From positions 3,791,501 through 3,855,500 of the forward strand of contig NZ_CP155729.1 in the NCBI RefSeq assembly GCF_039724765.1: 64,000 nt of DNA. Direction: 5' to 3'. A model generated the notes under the pieces. The model had not been told where the DNA came from and made no database searches. It saw only the letters and a program-made list of their open reading frames with translations. Every line of letters starts with the position of its first letter. The first letter of the stretch is position 1. Positions 1-8,425 of the stretch are shown in pieces. A program made the position numbers and the translations under genes. This stretch comes from Sagittula stellata E-37. Its GTDB lineage: Bacteria; Pseudomonadota; Alphaproteobacteria; Rhodobacterales; Rhodobacteraceae.

Positions 1-151
1 GTATCTCTGCCGCGGTCTCTTCGGCGGCAACGGCGGACCCGCCGTAGTGCACCGCCACGTCATACCCCTGCCCGGCCAGCGTCAATGCCATGTCGCGCCC
101 CAGCCGACGTGCGCCGCCGGTCACCAGCGCGCGTTTTCCCTCTTCAGACAT
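1..151 (-). CDS. SDR-family oxidoreductase, N-terminal fragment
   Basis: Only the first 50 codons lie in the window. The start is the ATG at 151, and the protein begins [20 protein letters not shown]. Residues 8-16 match the nucleotide-binding glycine motif (TGxxxxxG) of short-chain dehydrogenases/reductases, and the following AVHYGGS fits the end of beta-strand 2. SDRs are soluble NAD(P)H-dependent oxidoreductases. The catalytic YxxxK part lies outside the window, so the substrate cannot be named. It is transcribed away from the neighbouring antiporter, which ends 11 bases from its start on the same strand. Confidence 0.8.
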   Translation of the reverse strand, partial: MSEEGKRALVTGGARRLGRDMALTLAGQGYDVAVHYGGSAVAAEETAAEI

Positions 152-162
152 CCTGCCTCCGT

Positions 163-1110
163 TCAGACGATCACGATGACCACATAGCTTATGTAGAGCA
201 CGGACAAGATGACACCCCAGGTCCGGTTCAGGTCGCGCTTGAAGAACACGAAGGGCATCAGCAGCAGCGAGGCGCCAAGCATCACCGCGAGGTCAAAGGT
301 CAGTTCCCGGAATTCGAACGGCATGGGCGCGATCATCGAGGCCACGCCGATGATGGCCAGGAGGTTGAACATGTTCGACCCGATGACGTTGCCCAGGGCC
401 ACGTCCGCCTGCCGCCGCAGCGCTGCCATGACGGTTGTCGCCAGTTCCGGCAGCGACGTGCCGACCGCGACCAGCGTCAGGCCGATCACCTCGTCCGAGA
501 CGTTGAACATGCGCGCGATTTCCGTGGCACTGTCGACCAGAAGGTCGGCACCGAAGGGCAGGCCGATCAGGCCGAGCAACAGGTAAAAGCCGATCTTCCA
601 CCACGACATCTCCGGGTCGGCACCCTCGGGCTCCTCCAGCTCCTCGTCGAGATCGCCCGCCCGCCGGTGCGCCAGCGCGTCCTTGATCTGGTCGCTCAGG
701 ATCAAGGCCAGCACCGCCAGCAGCACGATGCCCGACTTCCAGTCGAAGACCTCGCGCAGCGCCAGCGCGATGAAGAGCACGGTGGCGCCCAGCATCTGCA
801 CATAGCTCTTGCGGGTGTCATGGGCCGAGGTGTGCATCACCGTGATAAGCGCCGGAATGCCCAGCACCATCAGCACGTTGGCCGTGTTCGATCCGATGAC
901 GTTGCCGAGCGCGATCCCCGGCACGTCGCGCATCGCCGCCTGGACGGAAATCAGCAGCTCCGGCGCGGAGGTCCCGAAGGCGACGATCGTCAGGCTGACG
1001 ATCAGCGCCGGGATGCCCACGCGCAGGGACAGGTTGACGGCGCCCTTTACCAACGCGTCGCCCGCCAGAAGCAGGATCAGCAGGCCCAACAGGGCATAGA
1101 GAAACACCAT
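163..1110 (-). CDS. Calcium/sodium antiporter, CaCA family (YrbG-like)
   Basis: This inner-membrane cation exchanger has 315 residues and about ten hydrophobic segments. Both CaCA alpha repeats are visible: one near residues 35-80 ([10 protein letters not shown] followed by [16 protein letters not shown]) and its duplicate near 210-255 ([10 protein letters not shown] followed by [16 protein letters not shown]). The paired GTSxPE and GNxxGSN motifs carry the acidic and asparagine residues that bind Ca2+/Na+. The start MVFLYALLG at 1110 was chosen because the protein then opens directly with a membrane segment; an upstream extension would add about 26 polar residues not expected in the family. 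It follows a small zinc-ribbon protein and an S49 peptidase in a minus-strand run. The family assignment is firm; ion preference is inferred. Confidence 0.93.
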   Translation of the reverse strand: MVFLYALLGLLILLLAGDALVKGAVNLSLRVGIPALIVSLTIVAFGTSAPELLISVQAAMRDVPGIALGNVIGSNTANVLMVLGIPALITVMHTSAHDTRKSYVQMLGATVLFIALALREVFDWKSGIVLLAVLALILSDQIKDALAHRRAGDLDEELEEPEGADPEMSWWKIGFYLLLGLIGLPFGADLLVDSATEIARMFNVSDEVIGLTLVAVGTSLPELATTVMAALRRQADVALGNVIGSNMFNLLAIIGVASMIAPMPFEFRELTFDLAVMLGASLLLMPFVFFKRDLNRTWGVILSVLYISYVVIVIV

Positions 1111-1111
1111 G

Positions 1112-1306
1112 TCAGTCTTTACCTTTCCGGCAGGCGCAAGGGCCGTCGCCGATGCTGTACCCCCCGCAGTGCGGGCATTTCTTGGCACTCAGCATCGTCT
1201 TCTTGCGCAACTGTCCGATCTTCTTCGCCCCGGGCATGCGCCATTTGCCGAACACGCCCAGAAGGCCCATGACCAGCAGGAACAGGAGGACGATCTTTGC
1301 GATCAC
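1112..1306 (-). CDS. Small membrane-anchored zinc-ribbon-like protein
   Basis: A 64-residue protein with one N-terminal hydrophobic segment (residues 1-20), a basic middle and a C-terminal cysteine cluster (CPHCGG... CACRKG) that looks like a zinc-binding ribbon. The start is GTG at 1306 and its first bases overlap the stop of the upstream S49 peptidase gene, a translational-coupling arrangement. It ends two bases before the antiporter start. The topology suggests a cytoplasmic-membrane peptide with a metal site. I do not recognise a named family. The tight spacing on both sides is the main support that it is real. Confidence 0.7.
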   Translation of the reverse strand: MIAKIVLLFLLVMGLLGVFGKWRMPGAKKIGQLRKKTMLSAKKCPHCGGYSIGDGPCACRKGKD

Positions 1307-2100
1307 GAGAGGCCGAACCGTGCATAGTCCGCACGCTCCTCGATTTCGCTTAGGGCACCCTGCGCGATCTGAGTGCCCAGACGCGGCAGGAAGGGCCGCT
1401 TGGCCTCGTACCGCTTGAAACGCACCTTGTCGCCAAAGCGCTGCTTCATCACCGGCACGAGATGCCCGATGCCGTCGGCCAGCCCCTGATCGACCGCCGC
1501 CTGCCCCACCCAGATCTCTCCGGTAAAGAGGTCGGGGTTAGACGCCAGCTTTTCGCCGCGCCGGGCCCGGATCTGGTTGATGAAGGTGTCGTGCAACTGC
1601 CCCAGCAGCCGGTTCAGGCGCGCCACATCCTCTTCGGTCTCAGGGCGGAACGGGTCCATCATCGACTTCGACTTGCCCGCAGTGTGCACCCGGCGCTCGA
1701 TCCCCTGCCGTTGCAGGAAGACATGCGCCCCGAAGCCGGAGGAAATCACCCCGATCGACCCGAGGATGCTGCTGGCATCGGCCCATATCTCGTCTGCGGC
1801 GGAGGCGATCCAGTAGCCGCCGGAGGCCGCCACGTCCTCGACGAAAGCGTAAACGGGGATGTTGTGCTGCTCTGACAGGCGGCGGATGCGCGCGCCGATC
1901 AGCGAGGACTGCACGGGCGACCCGCCCGGCGAATTTATTTCCAGCGCCACGGCATCCGGTTTGGACCGGAAGGCCTTTTCAAGCAGGGCCGCCGCTGTCC
2001 TGTCGCTCAGGTTGCCTCTGGCGGGGACTGAAATCGCGCCCTGGAGGCGCACCACCGACACCCGCGGCCGGCTCTTCACGAAAGGGATCCATCGTTTCAT
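1303..2100 (-). CDS. S49 family serine peptidase (SppA/SohB-like)
   Basis: A 265-residue short-form signal-peptide-peptidase-like protease. Residues 50-62 (VALEINSPGGSPV) are the S49 oxyanion/substrate strand. Serine 93 in AASGGYW is the nucleophile and the lysine near 145 in TAGKSKSM is the general base, so the Ser/Lys dyad is intact. S49 enzymes cleave signal-peptide remnants or membrane proteins. The start MKRWIPFVKS at 2100 was preferred over an upstream in-frame ATG at 2136 because it gives the usual family length. There is no clear transmembrane anchor after this start, as in some cytosolic short forms. It is the first gene of the run that ends with the CaCA antiporter. Confidence 0.9.
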   Translation of the reverse strand: MKRWIPFVKSRPRVSVVRLQGAISVPARGNLSDRTAAALLEKAFRSKPDAVALEINSPGGSPVQSSLIGARIRRLSEQHNIPVYAFVEDVAASGGYWIASAADEIWADASSILGSIGVISSGFGAHVFLQRQGIERRVHTAGKSKSMMDPFRPETEEDVARLNRLLGQLHDTFINQIRARRGEKLASNPDLFTGEIWVGQAAVDQGLADGIGHLVPVMKQRFGDKVRFKRYEAKRPFLPRLGTQIAQGALSEIEERADYARFGLS

Positions 2101-2251
2101 GCAAAGGCATGTAGAGGCAGGGAAGAAGCCAGACAAGGCGGCCAGCCCAAGAACACCGGGGAAACCACAGGTTTATGCACTCTGATCGCCTTATGGATGC
2201 GCGCGCAGCCTCCTCCCCCTCGGGAAAGACCGGCGCGCGCATGCACCCCGG

Positions 2252-4441
2252 TCAAAAGAACGACTGGGGGTCGATGTCGATGGCCAGCCGCATCTCGCCC
2301 TTGAGCTTCACGGGCCGCACCCAGTCGGCCAGCGCGCCCTGCAGCGCCACGCCCTTCTCCGCCCGCACCAGAAGCCGCACCCGGTGCCGCCCCCGAACCC
2401 GGGCGATGGGCGCGGGCGCGGGGCCAAAGACCTGCGCCCCCACCCGCCGCAGCGCCCCGTCGTTGCGCGCCAGCCAGTTGCCGAGGTCGAACACCTCCTG
2501 CACGTCCGGCCCCGACAGGATGATCCCCGCCAGTCGCCCAAAGGGGGGCATCCCGCCAAGGCGGCGCTCGTCGGCCTCCGCGCTCCAGAACGCCTCCTCG
2601 TCGCCGGCAAGGATCGAACGGATCACCGGGTGTTCGGGCTGGTAAGTCTGCAACAGCGCCTCGCCGCGCTTCTCCGCCCGCCCGGCGCGCCCCGCCACCT
2701 GCCGCATGAGCTGGAAGGTCCGCTCGGCGGCGCGCAGGTCGGACCCCTGCAGGCCAAGGTCCGCGTCGATCACCCCCACCAGCGTCAGCAGCGGAAAGTT
2801 GTGCCCCTTCGCGACAAGCTGCGTGCCGATGATGATGTCCGCACCGCCCGCCGCGATCCCCTCGATCTGCGCCTTCAGCTCGTGCGCCGTGCCGTAAAGG
2901 TCCGAGGACAACACCGCGATCCGTGCGTCGGGGAACTGCGCCTGCGCCTCTTCGGCCAGACGTTCCACGCCGGGGCCGACCGCCGCCAGCTTGTCCTCCG
3001 CCCCGCAGGACGGGCAGACCTCCGGCATGGGCTTCGTCTCGCCGCACTGGTGGCAGACCAGCCGTTTCAGGAACCGGTGCTCCACCATCCGCGCGTCGCA
3101 GTGGTCGCAGCCGATCTGCTGTCCGCAGGCCCGGCAGAGCGTCACCGGCGCATAGCCCCGGCGGTTGAGGAACAGAAGCGCCTGCTCCCCCCGCTCCATC
3201 CGTGCTTTCACCGCCGCCGCCAGCGCGGGCGAAATCCAGCGGTTCGAGGGCACATCCTGCCGCCGCATGTCGATGGCGCGCATTTCCGGCAGCACCGCCT
3301 CGCCGAAGCGCGAAGTCAGGACCAGCCGCCGGTACTTGCCCGCATCCGCATTGGCCCAGCTTTCCAGCGACGGCGTGGCAGAGGCCAGCACGACCTGCGC
3401 GCCGAGGATCGACGCGCGCAGCACCGCCATGTCCCGCGCGTTGTAAAGGACGCCGTCCTCCTGCTTGTAGGAGGTGTCGTGTTCCTCGTCGACGACGATC
3501 AGGCCAAGACGCTGGAACGGCAGGAACAAGGCCGAGCGCGCGCCCACCACCATCTGCGCGCGCCCCTCACCGACCATCCGCCAGACGCGCCGCCGTTCCG
3601 TCATCGTCACGCCGGAATGCCATTCGGCGGGCCGTGCGCCGAAGCGGGTCTCCACCCGGGCGAGGAATTCCGCCGACAGCGCAATCTCCGGCAGCAGGAC
3701 CAGCGCCTGCCGCCCCTGCCGGAGGCATTCCGCCACCGCCTCCAGATAGACCTCCGTCTTGCCGGAGCCGGTTACCCCCTTCAGCAGCACCGTGCCGTAG
3801 GTGCCGGATTGCTGGCCGTCGCGCAGGACATCCGCCGCCGCCGCTTGGTCCTCCGTCAGGTCCTTGCCGCCGTAGTCGGGGTCGAGCCACGGGAAGGCCG
3901 TGTCGCGCGGGCTCTCCTCCTCTCGGATGGCGCCGCTTTTCACCAGCCCCTTCACCACCGAAGAGGTCACCCCCGCCGCCTCCGCCAGTTCGCGCAGCGT
4001 CAGGGCCAATCCGCCCAACTCCTCCGAAGCCGCGATCACCCGGCGCCGGGCATCGGTCATCCGCTCCGGCTCGCCCTCGCCCCGGCGATAGATCTTGCGC
4101 ATCGACGGCGCGTCGCCCAGCCCCGGCGCACGCGTGGCCAGCCGCAGCATCGCGGACATCGGCGTCAGCGTGTAGGCCCCGGCCTTTTCGAGGAAGGCAC
4201 GCATCTCCGCCCGCATCGGCGCCGCGTCCAGTACACGGATCACGCTGCGCAGCTTGGCAGCGTCGAACTGGCCCTCGCCCGGCCCCCAGACCACGCCCAG
4301 CACCTTGCGCGGGCCAAGCGGCACCTCGACATAGGCGCCCAGAAAACAACCGCCCTCCGGCGCGCGGTAATCCAGCAGCCGGTCCAGCGGCTGTGCCGTC
4401 AGCACGCCTATGCGCGCGCCCTGTTCGAAGAACTCCTGCAT
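2252..4441 (-). CDS. priA: Primosomal replication protein N' (PriA helicase)
   Basis: A 729-residue superfamily 2 3'-5' DNA helicase that restarts stalled replication forks and reloads DnaB. The N-terminal 3'-binding domain (residues 1-110) precedes a helicase core with Walker A GVTGSGKTEVYL, a DEEH box (VVDEEHDTSYKQED) and later SF2 motifs (GTQLVAKGHNF, QVAGRAGR). Between the two RecA lobes are the eight zinc-binding cysteines, from CRACGQQIGCDHC to CHQCGETKPMPEVCPSC. The start MQEFFEQGARIGVL at 4441 matches the normal PriA beginning; the upstream extension is low-complexity and was rejected. It stands alone, divergent from the transaldolase gene. Confidence 0.95.
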   Translation of the reverse strand: MQEFFEQGARIGVLTAQPLDRLLDYRAPEGGCFLGAYVEVPLGPRKVLGVVWGPGEGQFDAAKLRSVIRVLDAAPMRAEMRAFLEKAGAYTLTPMSAMLRLATRAPGLGDAPSMRKIYRRGEGEPERMTDARRRVIAASEELGGLALTLRELAEAAGVTSSVVKGLVKSGAIREEESPRDTAFPWLDPDYGGKDLTEDQAAAADVLRDGQQSGTYGTVLLKGVTGSGKTEVYLEAVAECLRQGRQALVLLPEIALSAEFLARVETRFGARPAEWHSGVTMTERRRVWRMVGEGRAQMVVGARSALFLPFQRLGLIVVDEEHDTSYKQEDGVLYNARDMAVLRASILGAQVVLASATPSLESWANADAGKYRRLVLTSRFGEAVLPEMRAIDMRRQDVPSNRWISPALAAAVKARMERGEQALLFLNRRGYAPVTLCRACGQQIGCDHCDARMVEHRFLKRLVCHQCGETKPMPEVCPSCGAEDKLAAVGPGVERLAEEAQAQFPDARIAVLSSDLYGTAHELKAQIEGIAAGGADIIIGTQLVAKGHNFPLLTLVGVIDADLGLQGSDLRAAERTFQLMRQVAGRAGRAEKRGEALLQTYQPEHPVIRSILAGDEEAFWSAEADERRLGGMPPFGRLAGIILSGPDVQEVFDLGNWLARNDGALRRVGAQVFGPAPAPIARVRGRHRVRLLVRAEKGVALQGALADWVRPVKLKGEMRLAIDIDPQSFF

Positions 4442-4715
4442 GCCCGACAGATGGCGCAATCCGGGGGCCTCCGCAATAACCCGCGCCCTGCATGGGAGGA
4501 GACGGCCCGGTTGCGCGCGGCGGGACCGAAGCCGCTTGCCATGCCGCGCCGGGTGCGGAGCGGTGCGCGGGTCGATGACCTCGGCCCCCACACACCTGTT
4601 GCCGGGCGGCAAGGATCCGGCCGGCCTCCGTTAGCGCAAACCTAACTCTTTCGGAGGCGCCCGTCATGGGTTAAGAGACGCAGGACTCTCATCAGGCCGC
4701 GCAAGGGGACCGATC

Positions 4716-5369
4716 ATGAAATTCTTCGTAGACACCGCCGACATCGACGCCATCCGGGAGCTGAACGACCTCGGCATGGTGGACGGCGTCACCACCAACC
4801 CCTCCCTCATCAAAAAATCCGGCCGCGATATCCTCGAAGTGACGAAGGAAATCTGCGACCTCGTTTCCGGCCCCGTCTCTGCCGAAGTCGTCGCGACCGA
4901 GGCCGACGCGATGATCGCCGAAGGTCGCCGTCTGGCCGAGATCGCCGAGAACATCGCCGTGAAGGTGCCGTTGACCTGGGACGGCCTCAAGGCCTGCAAG
5001 ACGCTTTCGGACGAGGGCCGCATGGTCAACGTGACGCTGTGCTTCTCGGCCAACCAGGCGCTGCTGGCGGCCAAGGCCGGCGCGACCTTCATCTCGCCGT
5101 TTATCGGGCGGCTCGACGACCTGAACATCGACGGGATGGAGCTGATCGCCGACATTCGCGAGATCTACGACAACTACGGTTTCGAGACGCAGATCCTCGC
5201 CGCCTCGATCCGCACCGCGAACCACATGAGCGACGCCGCCAAGATCGGCGCCGACGTGGCCACCGCCCCGCCGGCGGTGATCAAGGCCATGGCCAACCAC
5301 GTGCTGACCGACAAGGGTCTTGCGCAGTTCGTCAAAGACGCCGCGGACGCCGGCATTAAGATCGTGTGA
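4716..5369 (+). CDS. fsa: Transaldolase-like fructose-6-phosphate aldolase
   Basis: A 217-residue class I aldolase of the small transaldolase/FSA family, acting in the cytosol on fructose-6-phosphate or sedoheptulose-7-phosphate. It begins [13 protein letters not shown] and contains VTTNPSLI, the Schiff-base lysine 83 in IAVKVPLTW, and [11 protein letters not shown] and SPFIGRLDD in the usual order. The short ~217-residue form is shared by true transaldolases (TalC type) and F6P aldolases, so the exact reaction cannot be settled from sequence. It is a single-gene unit followed by a hairpin terminator. Confidence 0.93.
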   Translation: MKFFVDTADIDAIRELNDLGMVDGVTTNPSLIKKSGRDILEVTKEICDLVSGPVSAEVVATEADAMIAEGRRLAEIAENIAVKVPLTWDGLKACKTLSDEGRMVNVTLCFSANQALLAAKAGATFISPFIGRLDDLNIDGMELIADIREIYDNYGFETQILAASIRTANHMSDAAKIGADVATAPPAVIKAMANHVLTDKGLAQFVKDAADAGIKIV

Positions 5370-5378
5370 CGCCCTGCA

Positions 5379-5451
5379 GGCGGGGCGGAGCAAAGCCCCG
5401 CCCTACGCGGTGTCGCGACGGTTTGTAGGGTGGGGCTTTGCGCCACCCTTT
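5379..5451. repeat. Two copies of a short GTAGGG palindrome (family B)
   Basis: Two related GC-rich units lie back to back after the aldolase gene. The first (about 5379-5405) reads as an inverted copy ending in CCCCGCCCTAC. The second (5425-5451) begins GTAGGGTGGGGCTTTG. Each can form a stem. The same pattern recurs at 25588-25611 inside cobB and, as an elaborate hairpin, at 57916-57955; a half copy (CCCCGCCCTAC) lies near 36335 before cobN. It looks like a second dispersed palindrome family of this genome. Confidence 0.55.
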
Positions 5452-5453
5452 TT
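5428..5453 (+). terminator. Rho-independent terminator after the aldolase gene
   Basis: GGGTGG pairs with CCACCC around a GGCTTTGCG-type loop and is followed directly by five T residues (5449-5453). It lies 59 bases after the stop of the transaldolase-like gene on the same strand and probably ends that transcript. It coincides with the second copy of palindrome family B. Confidence 0.65.
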
Positions 5454-5511
5454 CCTTTCGGGCATGCCGGACAGGGTCTGCATGGCGGACCGGGTGCTTT
5501 TTGCCGGTGTC

Positions 5512-5560
5512 GGACCGGGGCGCCGCCCCGGACCCCGAGGTATTTCAGCCAAGATGAAGG
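5512..5560 (+). repeat. Dispersed REP-like element A, copy 1
   Basis: A GC-rich stem (GGGGCG / CGCCCC) is followed by GACCCC, then GAGGTATTT and, four bases later, CCAAGATGAAG. The same design recurs at 32295-32344 (inside cobG), 38803-38850, 38979-39014 (inverted), 50398-50434 (inverted), 52249-52290 and as an inverted pair at 61131-61244. It lies between convergent genes here. Confidence 0.75.
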
Positions 5561-5579
5561 ACTGGCGCGGCGCCCGACC

Positions 5580-6440
5580 TCAGACGTTGGGTTCGCCTTG
5601 CAGACCCAGGATCTTGCGGAAGCCCGTCCAGTAGCCGGGCAGCCGGGGCGCGTCCTGCAGGCCCGGCAGCGCCTCGTCGGCCCAGGGGGCCATTTCCCGT
5701 TCGACAAACGCCCTTCCCCAGGCCAGGTAGGTATCCGCGTCGTCCGGGCGCAGGCGGCAGGCGGAGCCCACCAGCCCGACTAGCGTTTCCGCCGGGGAGT
5801 ACCATTCGTCCTGTATGCCGGTGACGCGTGCCTTCAGGAAAGGACCGACCACGCGCATCAGCCGCTTCTCGGAGAACGCGAGGAGCATCTTGCCCATCTC
5901 GTCGCGGCTGTAATGGATCAGCGGCGGGAAGGTGTCGAAGAACACGGCCTTGCCCTCCACGATCGCGAAGTTCCGGATCGAAGGGTGGAAACCGATGCGT
6001 CCGTCGAAGCCTTCGGCCCAATGCCAGAAGCGGGCGATCACCTGTCCCGCCGCCTCCATCATCGCGACCGTTTCGTCCAGCGGGCGGCTCTGCATCAGCG
6101 GGCGCATCAGGCTGGCAGGGTCGAGCGCCTCCTGCAAGACGACCGGCACGCGCGCCTTTTCGCCCATGTCGACGAGGTGGAATTCCGTGTCCGGCAGCGG
6201 GACGCCGGCGGCTTGCAGTGCCGTCACGTAGGCGTCGTGGTTGGCAGCGAGGCGGTCCATCACCGCCGGGTCCGGCAGGCTGCGGTAGACCTTGATCACC
6301 CGGTCGGACAGCGGACCGTCCGCCGGACGGAACGGCGCGCAGAAATAGCCCAGCCGTGAGATCGGCTGGCCTTCGTGGGCGCGCCACGCCTGACGGATGT
6401 CTGCATGTGCGGTCGTATGAGCTGTGCTCGTGCTTGCCAT
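5580..6440 (-). CDS. Uncharacterised protein downstream of a ParA ATPase
   Basis: A 286-residue soluble protein starting MASTSTAHTTAHADIRQ at 6440. I do not recognise a firmly named family. A central segment (about residues 145-185) reads DGRIGFHPSIRNFAIVEGKA then FFDTFPP. It loosely resembles the catalytic loop (H...N) and metal-binding aspartate of aminoglycoside-kinase-like folds, so it may be a kinase-like protein, but this is a weak visual match. It begins 44 bases after the stop of the ParA-like gene on the same strand, so the two are probably co-transcribed. There is no signal peptide or membrane segment. Confidence 0.75.
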   Translation of the reverse strand: MASTSTAHTTAHADIRQAWRAHEGQPISRLGYFCAPFRPADGPLSDRVIKVYRSLPDPAVMDRLAANHDAYVTALQAAGVPLPDTEFHLVDMGEKARVPVVLQEALDPASLMRPLMQSRPLDETVAMMEAAGQVIARFWHWAEGFDGRIGFHPSIRNFAIVEGKAVFFDTFPPLIHYSRDEMGKMLLAFSEKRLMRVVGPFLKARVTGIQDEWYSPAETLVGLVGSACRLRPDDADTYLAWGRAFVEREMAPWADEALPGLQDAPRLPGYWTGFRKILGLQGEPNV

Positions 6441-6484
6441 GAAGGGGCCCTCCGTCTTCTGGCCCGGGCGGGCCGTCCGACGCC

Positions 6485-7123
6485 TTAGCGCGGTTTCAGC
6501 CGCTCCGCCACCTCTGCGACGAGGGCGGAGATCTCTTCCCGGGCCGGACCCTTCGCTTCGATCGCGCCGCGGCCATGGCCCATCGCTTCGGCGTAACCCA
6601 CCCGTTGCGCCACGGCGGCCTTCGCAAGCGGCGCGCCCAGTTGCCGGGCGGCCTCCATCACCTCGGCGCCGAGGCGCGTGCCCGACCGCGTGCGGTTCAG
6701 CACCAGCAGGACCGGCTTGTTCTCGCGGTCGGCGAGGTCCATCACCCCTTCTGTCGCCCAGAGGTCCATGTGCCCGACCGAGATCGGCACCACGACCAGA
6801 TGCGCCACCCTGAGCGCCGGGCGCAGGTCGCTGTCCACCTTCGGCGGCGTGTCGATCACCACCACGTCGCAGGCATTGGCCATCTTGCGCACCTCCATCG
6901 AGATGCCCCAGGCCGAGGAGGTCGCGAACTCCAGCCGTTCGCAGGCGGATTCGTCCGCCTCCAAGCGCGTCATGTACCAGCGTCCGAGGCTGCCCTGCGG
7001 GTCGAGGTCGATCAGCCCGACGGTCTTGCCTTCCGCCCGGAACCCCAGCGCAAGATGCGCCGCCAGCGTCGTCTTGCCCGATCCGCCCTTCTGCTGGGCC
7101 ACGGTTATCACTTGTCCTGCCAT
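6485..7123 (-). CDS. ParA/MinD-like partitioning ATPase
   Basis: A 212-residue deviant-Walker ATPase. The start MAGQVITVAQQKGGSGKTT at 7123 places the KGGSGKTT motif, with its signature lysine, at residues 10-17. Switch I is seen as DLDPQGS (about 40-46) and switch II as VVVIDTPPK. Such proteins bind DNA or membrane as ATP dimers and position cargo such as DNA, chemosensory clusters or carboxysomes. No parB-like gene is adjacent, so this is probably an orphan ParA and not a plasmid partition pair. The downstream 286-residue protein is the only obvious partner. Upstream in-frame codons were rejected because they would precede the P-loop with unrelated sequence. Confidence 0.9.
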   Translation of the reverse strand: MAGQVITVAQQKGGSGKTTLAAHLALGFRAEGKTVGLIDLDPQGSLGRWYMTRLEADESACERLEFATSSAWGISMEVRKMANACDVVVIDTPPKVDSDLRPALRVAHLVVVPISVGHMDLWATEGVMDLADRENKPVLLVLNRTRSGTRLGAEVMEAARQLGAPLAKAAVAQRVGYAEAMGHGRGAIEAKGPAREEISALVAEVAERLKPR

Positions 7124-7308
7124 CGTCCATCCCCCCGGGAGCCTGCCGCGATTGTGCACCCGCAGCATGGCCTGTTCCAGCCCCTTCCGCGCATCCGGTG
7201 CCGCGGCATGTCGTGCCGATGGCAAACCGCCCGCACCCGGGCCTTCACGGCACCTTAACCAGTATTGCGCCAGGATTACCACGTCTGCCGCATCCGGAGT
7301 GCCGCGCC

Positions 7309-7986
7309 ATGCGCCCCTGCGCCATCCTTGCCGTGACCGCCTTCCTGCTGACCTGCCTTGCGGCAGTGCCGGCCCGGGCAGGCGCCTGGCAGCGCGCGAA
7401 GGGGGCGGGCTTCGCCATGGTCTCGGCGCAAGTGTCCTGGCCGCAGGACCTGTCCAACGGCAACGGCCTTGCCCCGACGGAGGACTATCAGACCTTCTAC
7501 CTCGAATACGGGCTGAGACCGCGCCTGACGCTCGGGCTCGACCTCGGGCGCTCGGTGTCGGGCGGCGACAAGACCGTCGTCTTTTTCCAGGTCCCGCTGC
7601 GCGACCGCGACACCGGACCCAAGGTCGCGCTGCAGATGGGCCTTGGCCGGATCGACTCCGACGACGTGGTCCGGCCCGGGCTCTCCGTCGGCTGGGGGCG
7701 GGAGCGGGGCTGGCTCTCGATCGACATGCTGGCCGAGATGCACGCCGGCACCGGGCGGCACGATCTCAAGCTCGACGTGACATGGGGTCGGAACCTGGCG
7801 CAGGACCGCAAGCTGATCGTGCAGATGCAAAGCGGGCTGAGGCATGGAGACCCGGCTTTCGCCCGTATCGTGCCGTCGTATGTCGTGCCGCTCGGACGGC
7901 GCCTGAAGGCGGAAATCGGGGGCAGCTACGGGCTTGCGGGCGACAGTTCCATGGGGCTGAAATTCGGCCTGTGGACGGAGTTCTGA
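7309..7986 (+). CDS. Exported beta-rich protein of unknown function
   Basis: A 225-residue protein with a clear Sec signal peptide (MRPCAILAVTAFLLTCLAA, cleavage near AGA at about residue 24). The mature part has alternating hydrophobic and polar strands (FYLEYGLRPRLTLGLDLGRS, LKAEIGGSYGL) and ends WTEF with a terminal aromatic residue, as in small outer-membrane barrels. I would place it in the periplasm or outer membrane. It is divergent from the ParA gene, with 185 bases between the starts. No named family is claimed. Confidence 0.8.
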   Translation: MRPCAILAVTAFLLTCLAAVPARAGAWQRAKGAGFAMVSAQVSWPQDLSNGNGLAPTEDYQTFYLEYGLRPRLTLGLDLGRSVSGGDKTVVFFQVPLRDRDTGPKVALQMGLGRIDSDDVVRPGLSVGWGRERGWLSIDMLAEMHAGTGRHDLKLDVTWGRNLAQDRKLIVQMQSGLRHGDPAFARIVPSYVVPLGRRLKAEIGGSYGLAGDSSMGLKFGLWTEF

Positions 7987-8233
7987 GCGCCGTCTGCCCC
8001 GTCGCCCATGGACAACGCATCATGACCGGCCGACCCGGCTTATTGGCGCCACCCCCGCCCCGCTCCCGCTGGCGGGCATCACGGTGATGGCGGTCAGATC
8101 GAACCATCGAAAAGAGAGGGCGCGCGTCCGTCTTGAGGCCAGAGCGCCCGGGCTGGGCAGCACGCCCCTGCAACGGCATCTGTCCGAGGACATGAAATGT
8201 CCCATGTCGATGCGATCCGCACGGTCTGTGCCG

Positions 8234-8425
8234 CGCGGGAGAACTCTCGCGCTGTTCATTCTCGCCGTCGACAGCAGGCTCCGGGGCTGTGATCCGGTCC
8301 GTCTGCGGGTCCCGGATGTCTTTGCCGCAGGCCATGTCGAGGAGCGGGCGTCTGTTGTCCGGAGCAAGACCAGCCGCTTCGAGATCACCGACAAAACCAG
8401 GAGGTCGCTCGCCCGTCGGCTCATC
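8234..8425 (+). pseudogene. Tyrosine recombinase/integrase remnant
   Basis: The plus-strand translation contains RTLALFILAVDSRLRGCD followed by PVRLRVPDV and later RSKTSRFEITDKTRRSLA. This matches the catalytic-arginine region of a common alphaproteobacterial tyrosine recombinase (pattern 'ALF.LAIDSKLRGCDLV.LRV.DV ... QKT..P..FE.TE.TR'). Only about 64 codons survive. There is no start, the catalytic HxxR and tyrosine region is absent, and the open frame runs straight into unrelated sequence overlapping the end of the next minus-strand gene. The rest of 7987-8233 holds nothing I recognise. It probably marks the scar of a former mobile element at the edge of the catabolic cluster. Confidence 0.6.

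Noticed and set aside
2384..4645. A very long plus-strand open frame opposite priA
   Set aside because: It is rich in Arg, His, Gln and Pro with no motif and mirrors a clear PriA gene. High-GC coding strands leave long antisense frames open by chance.
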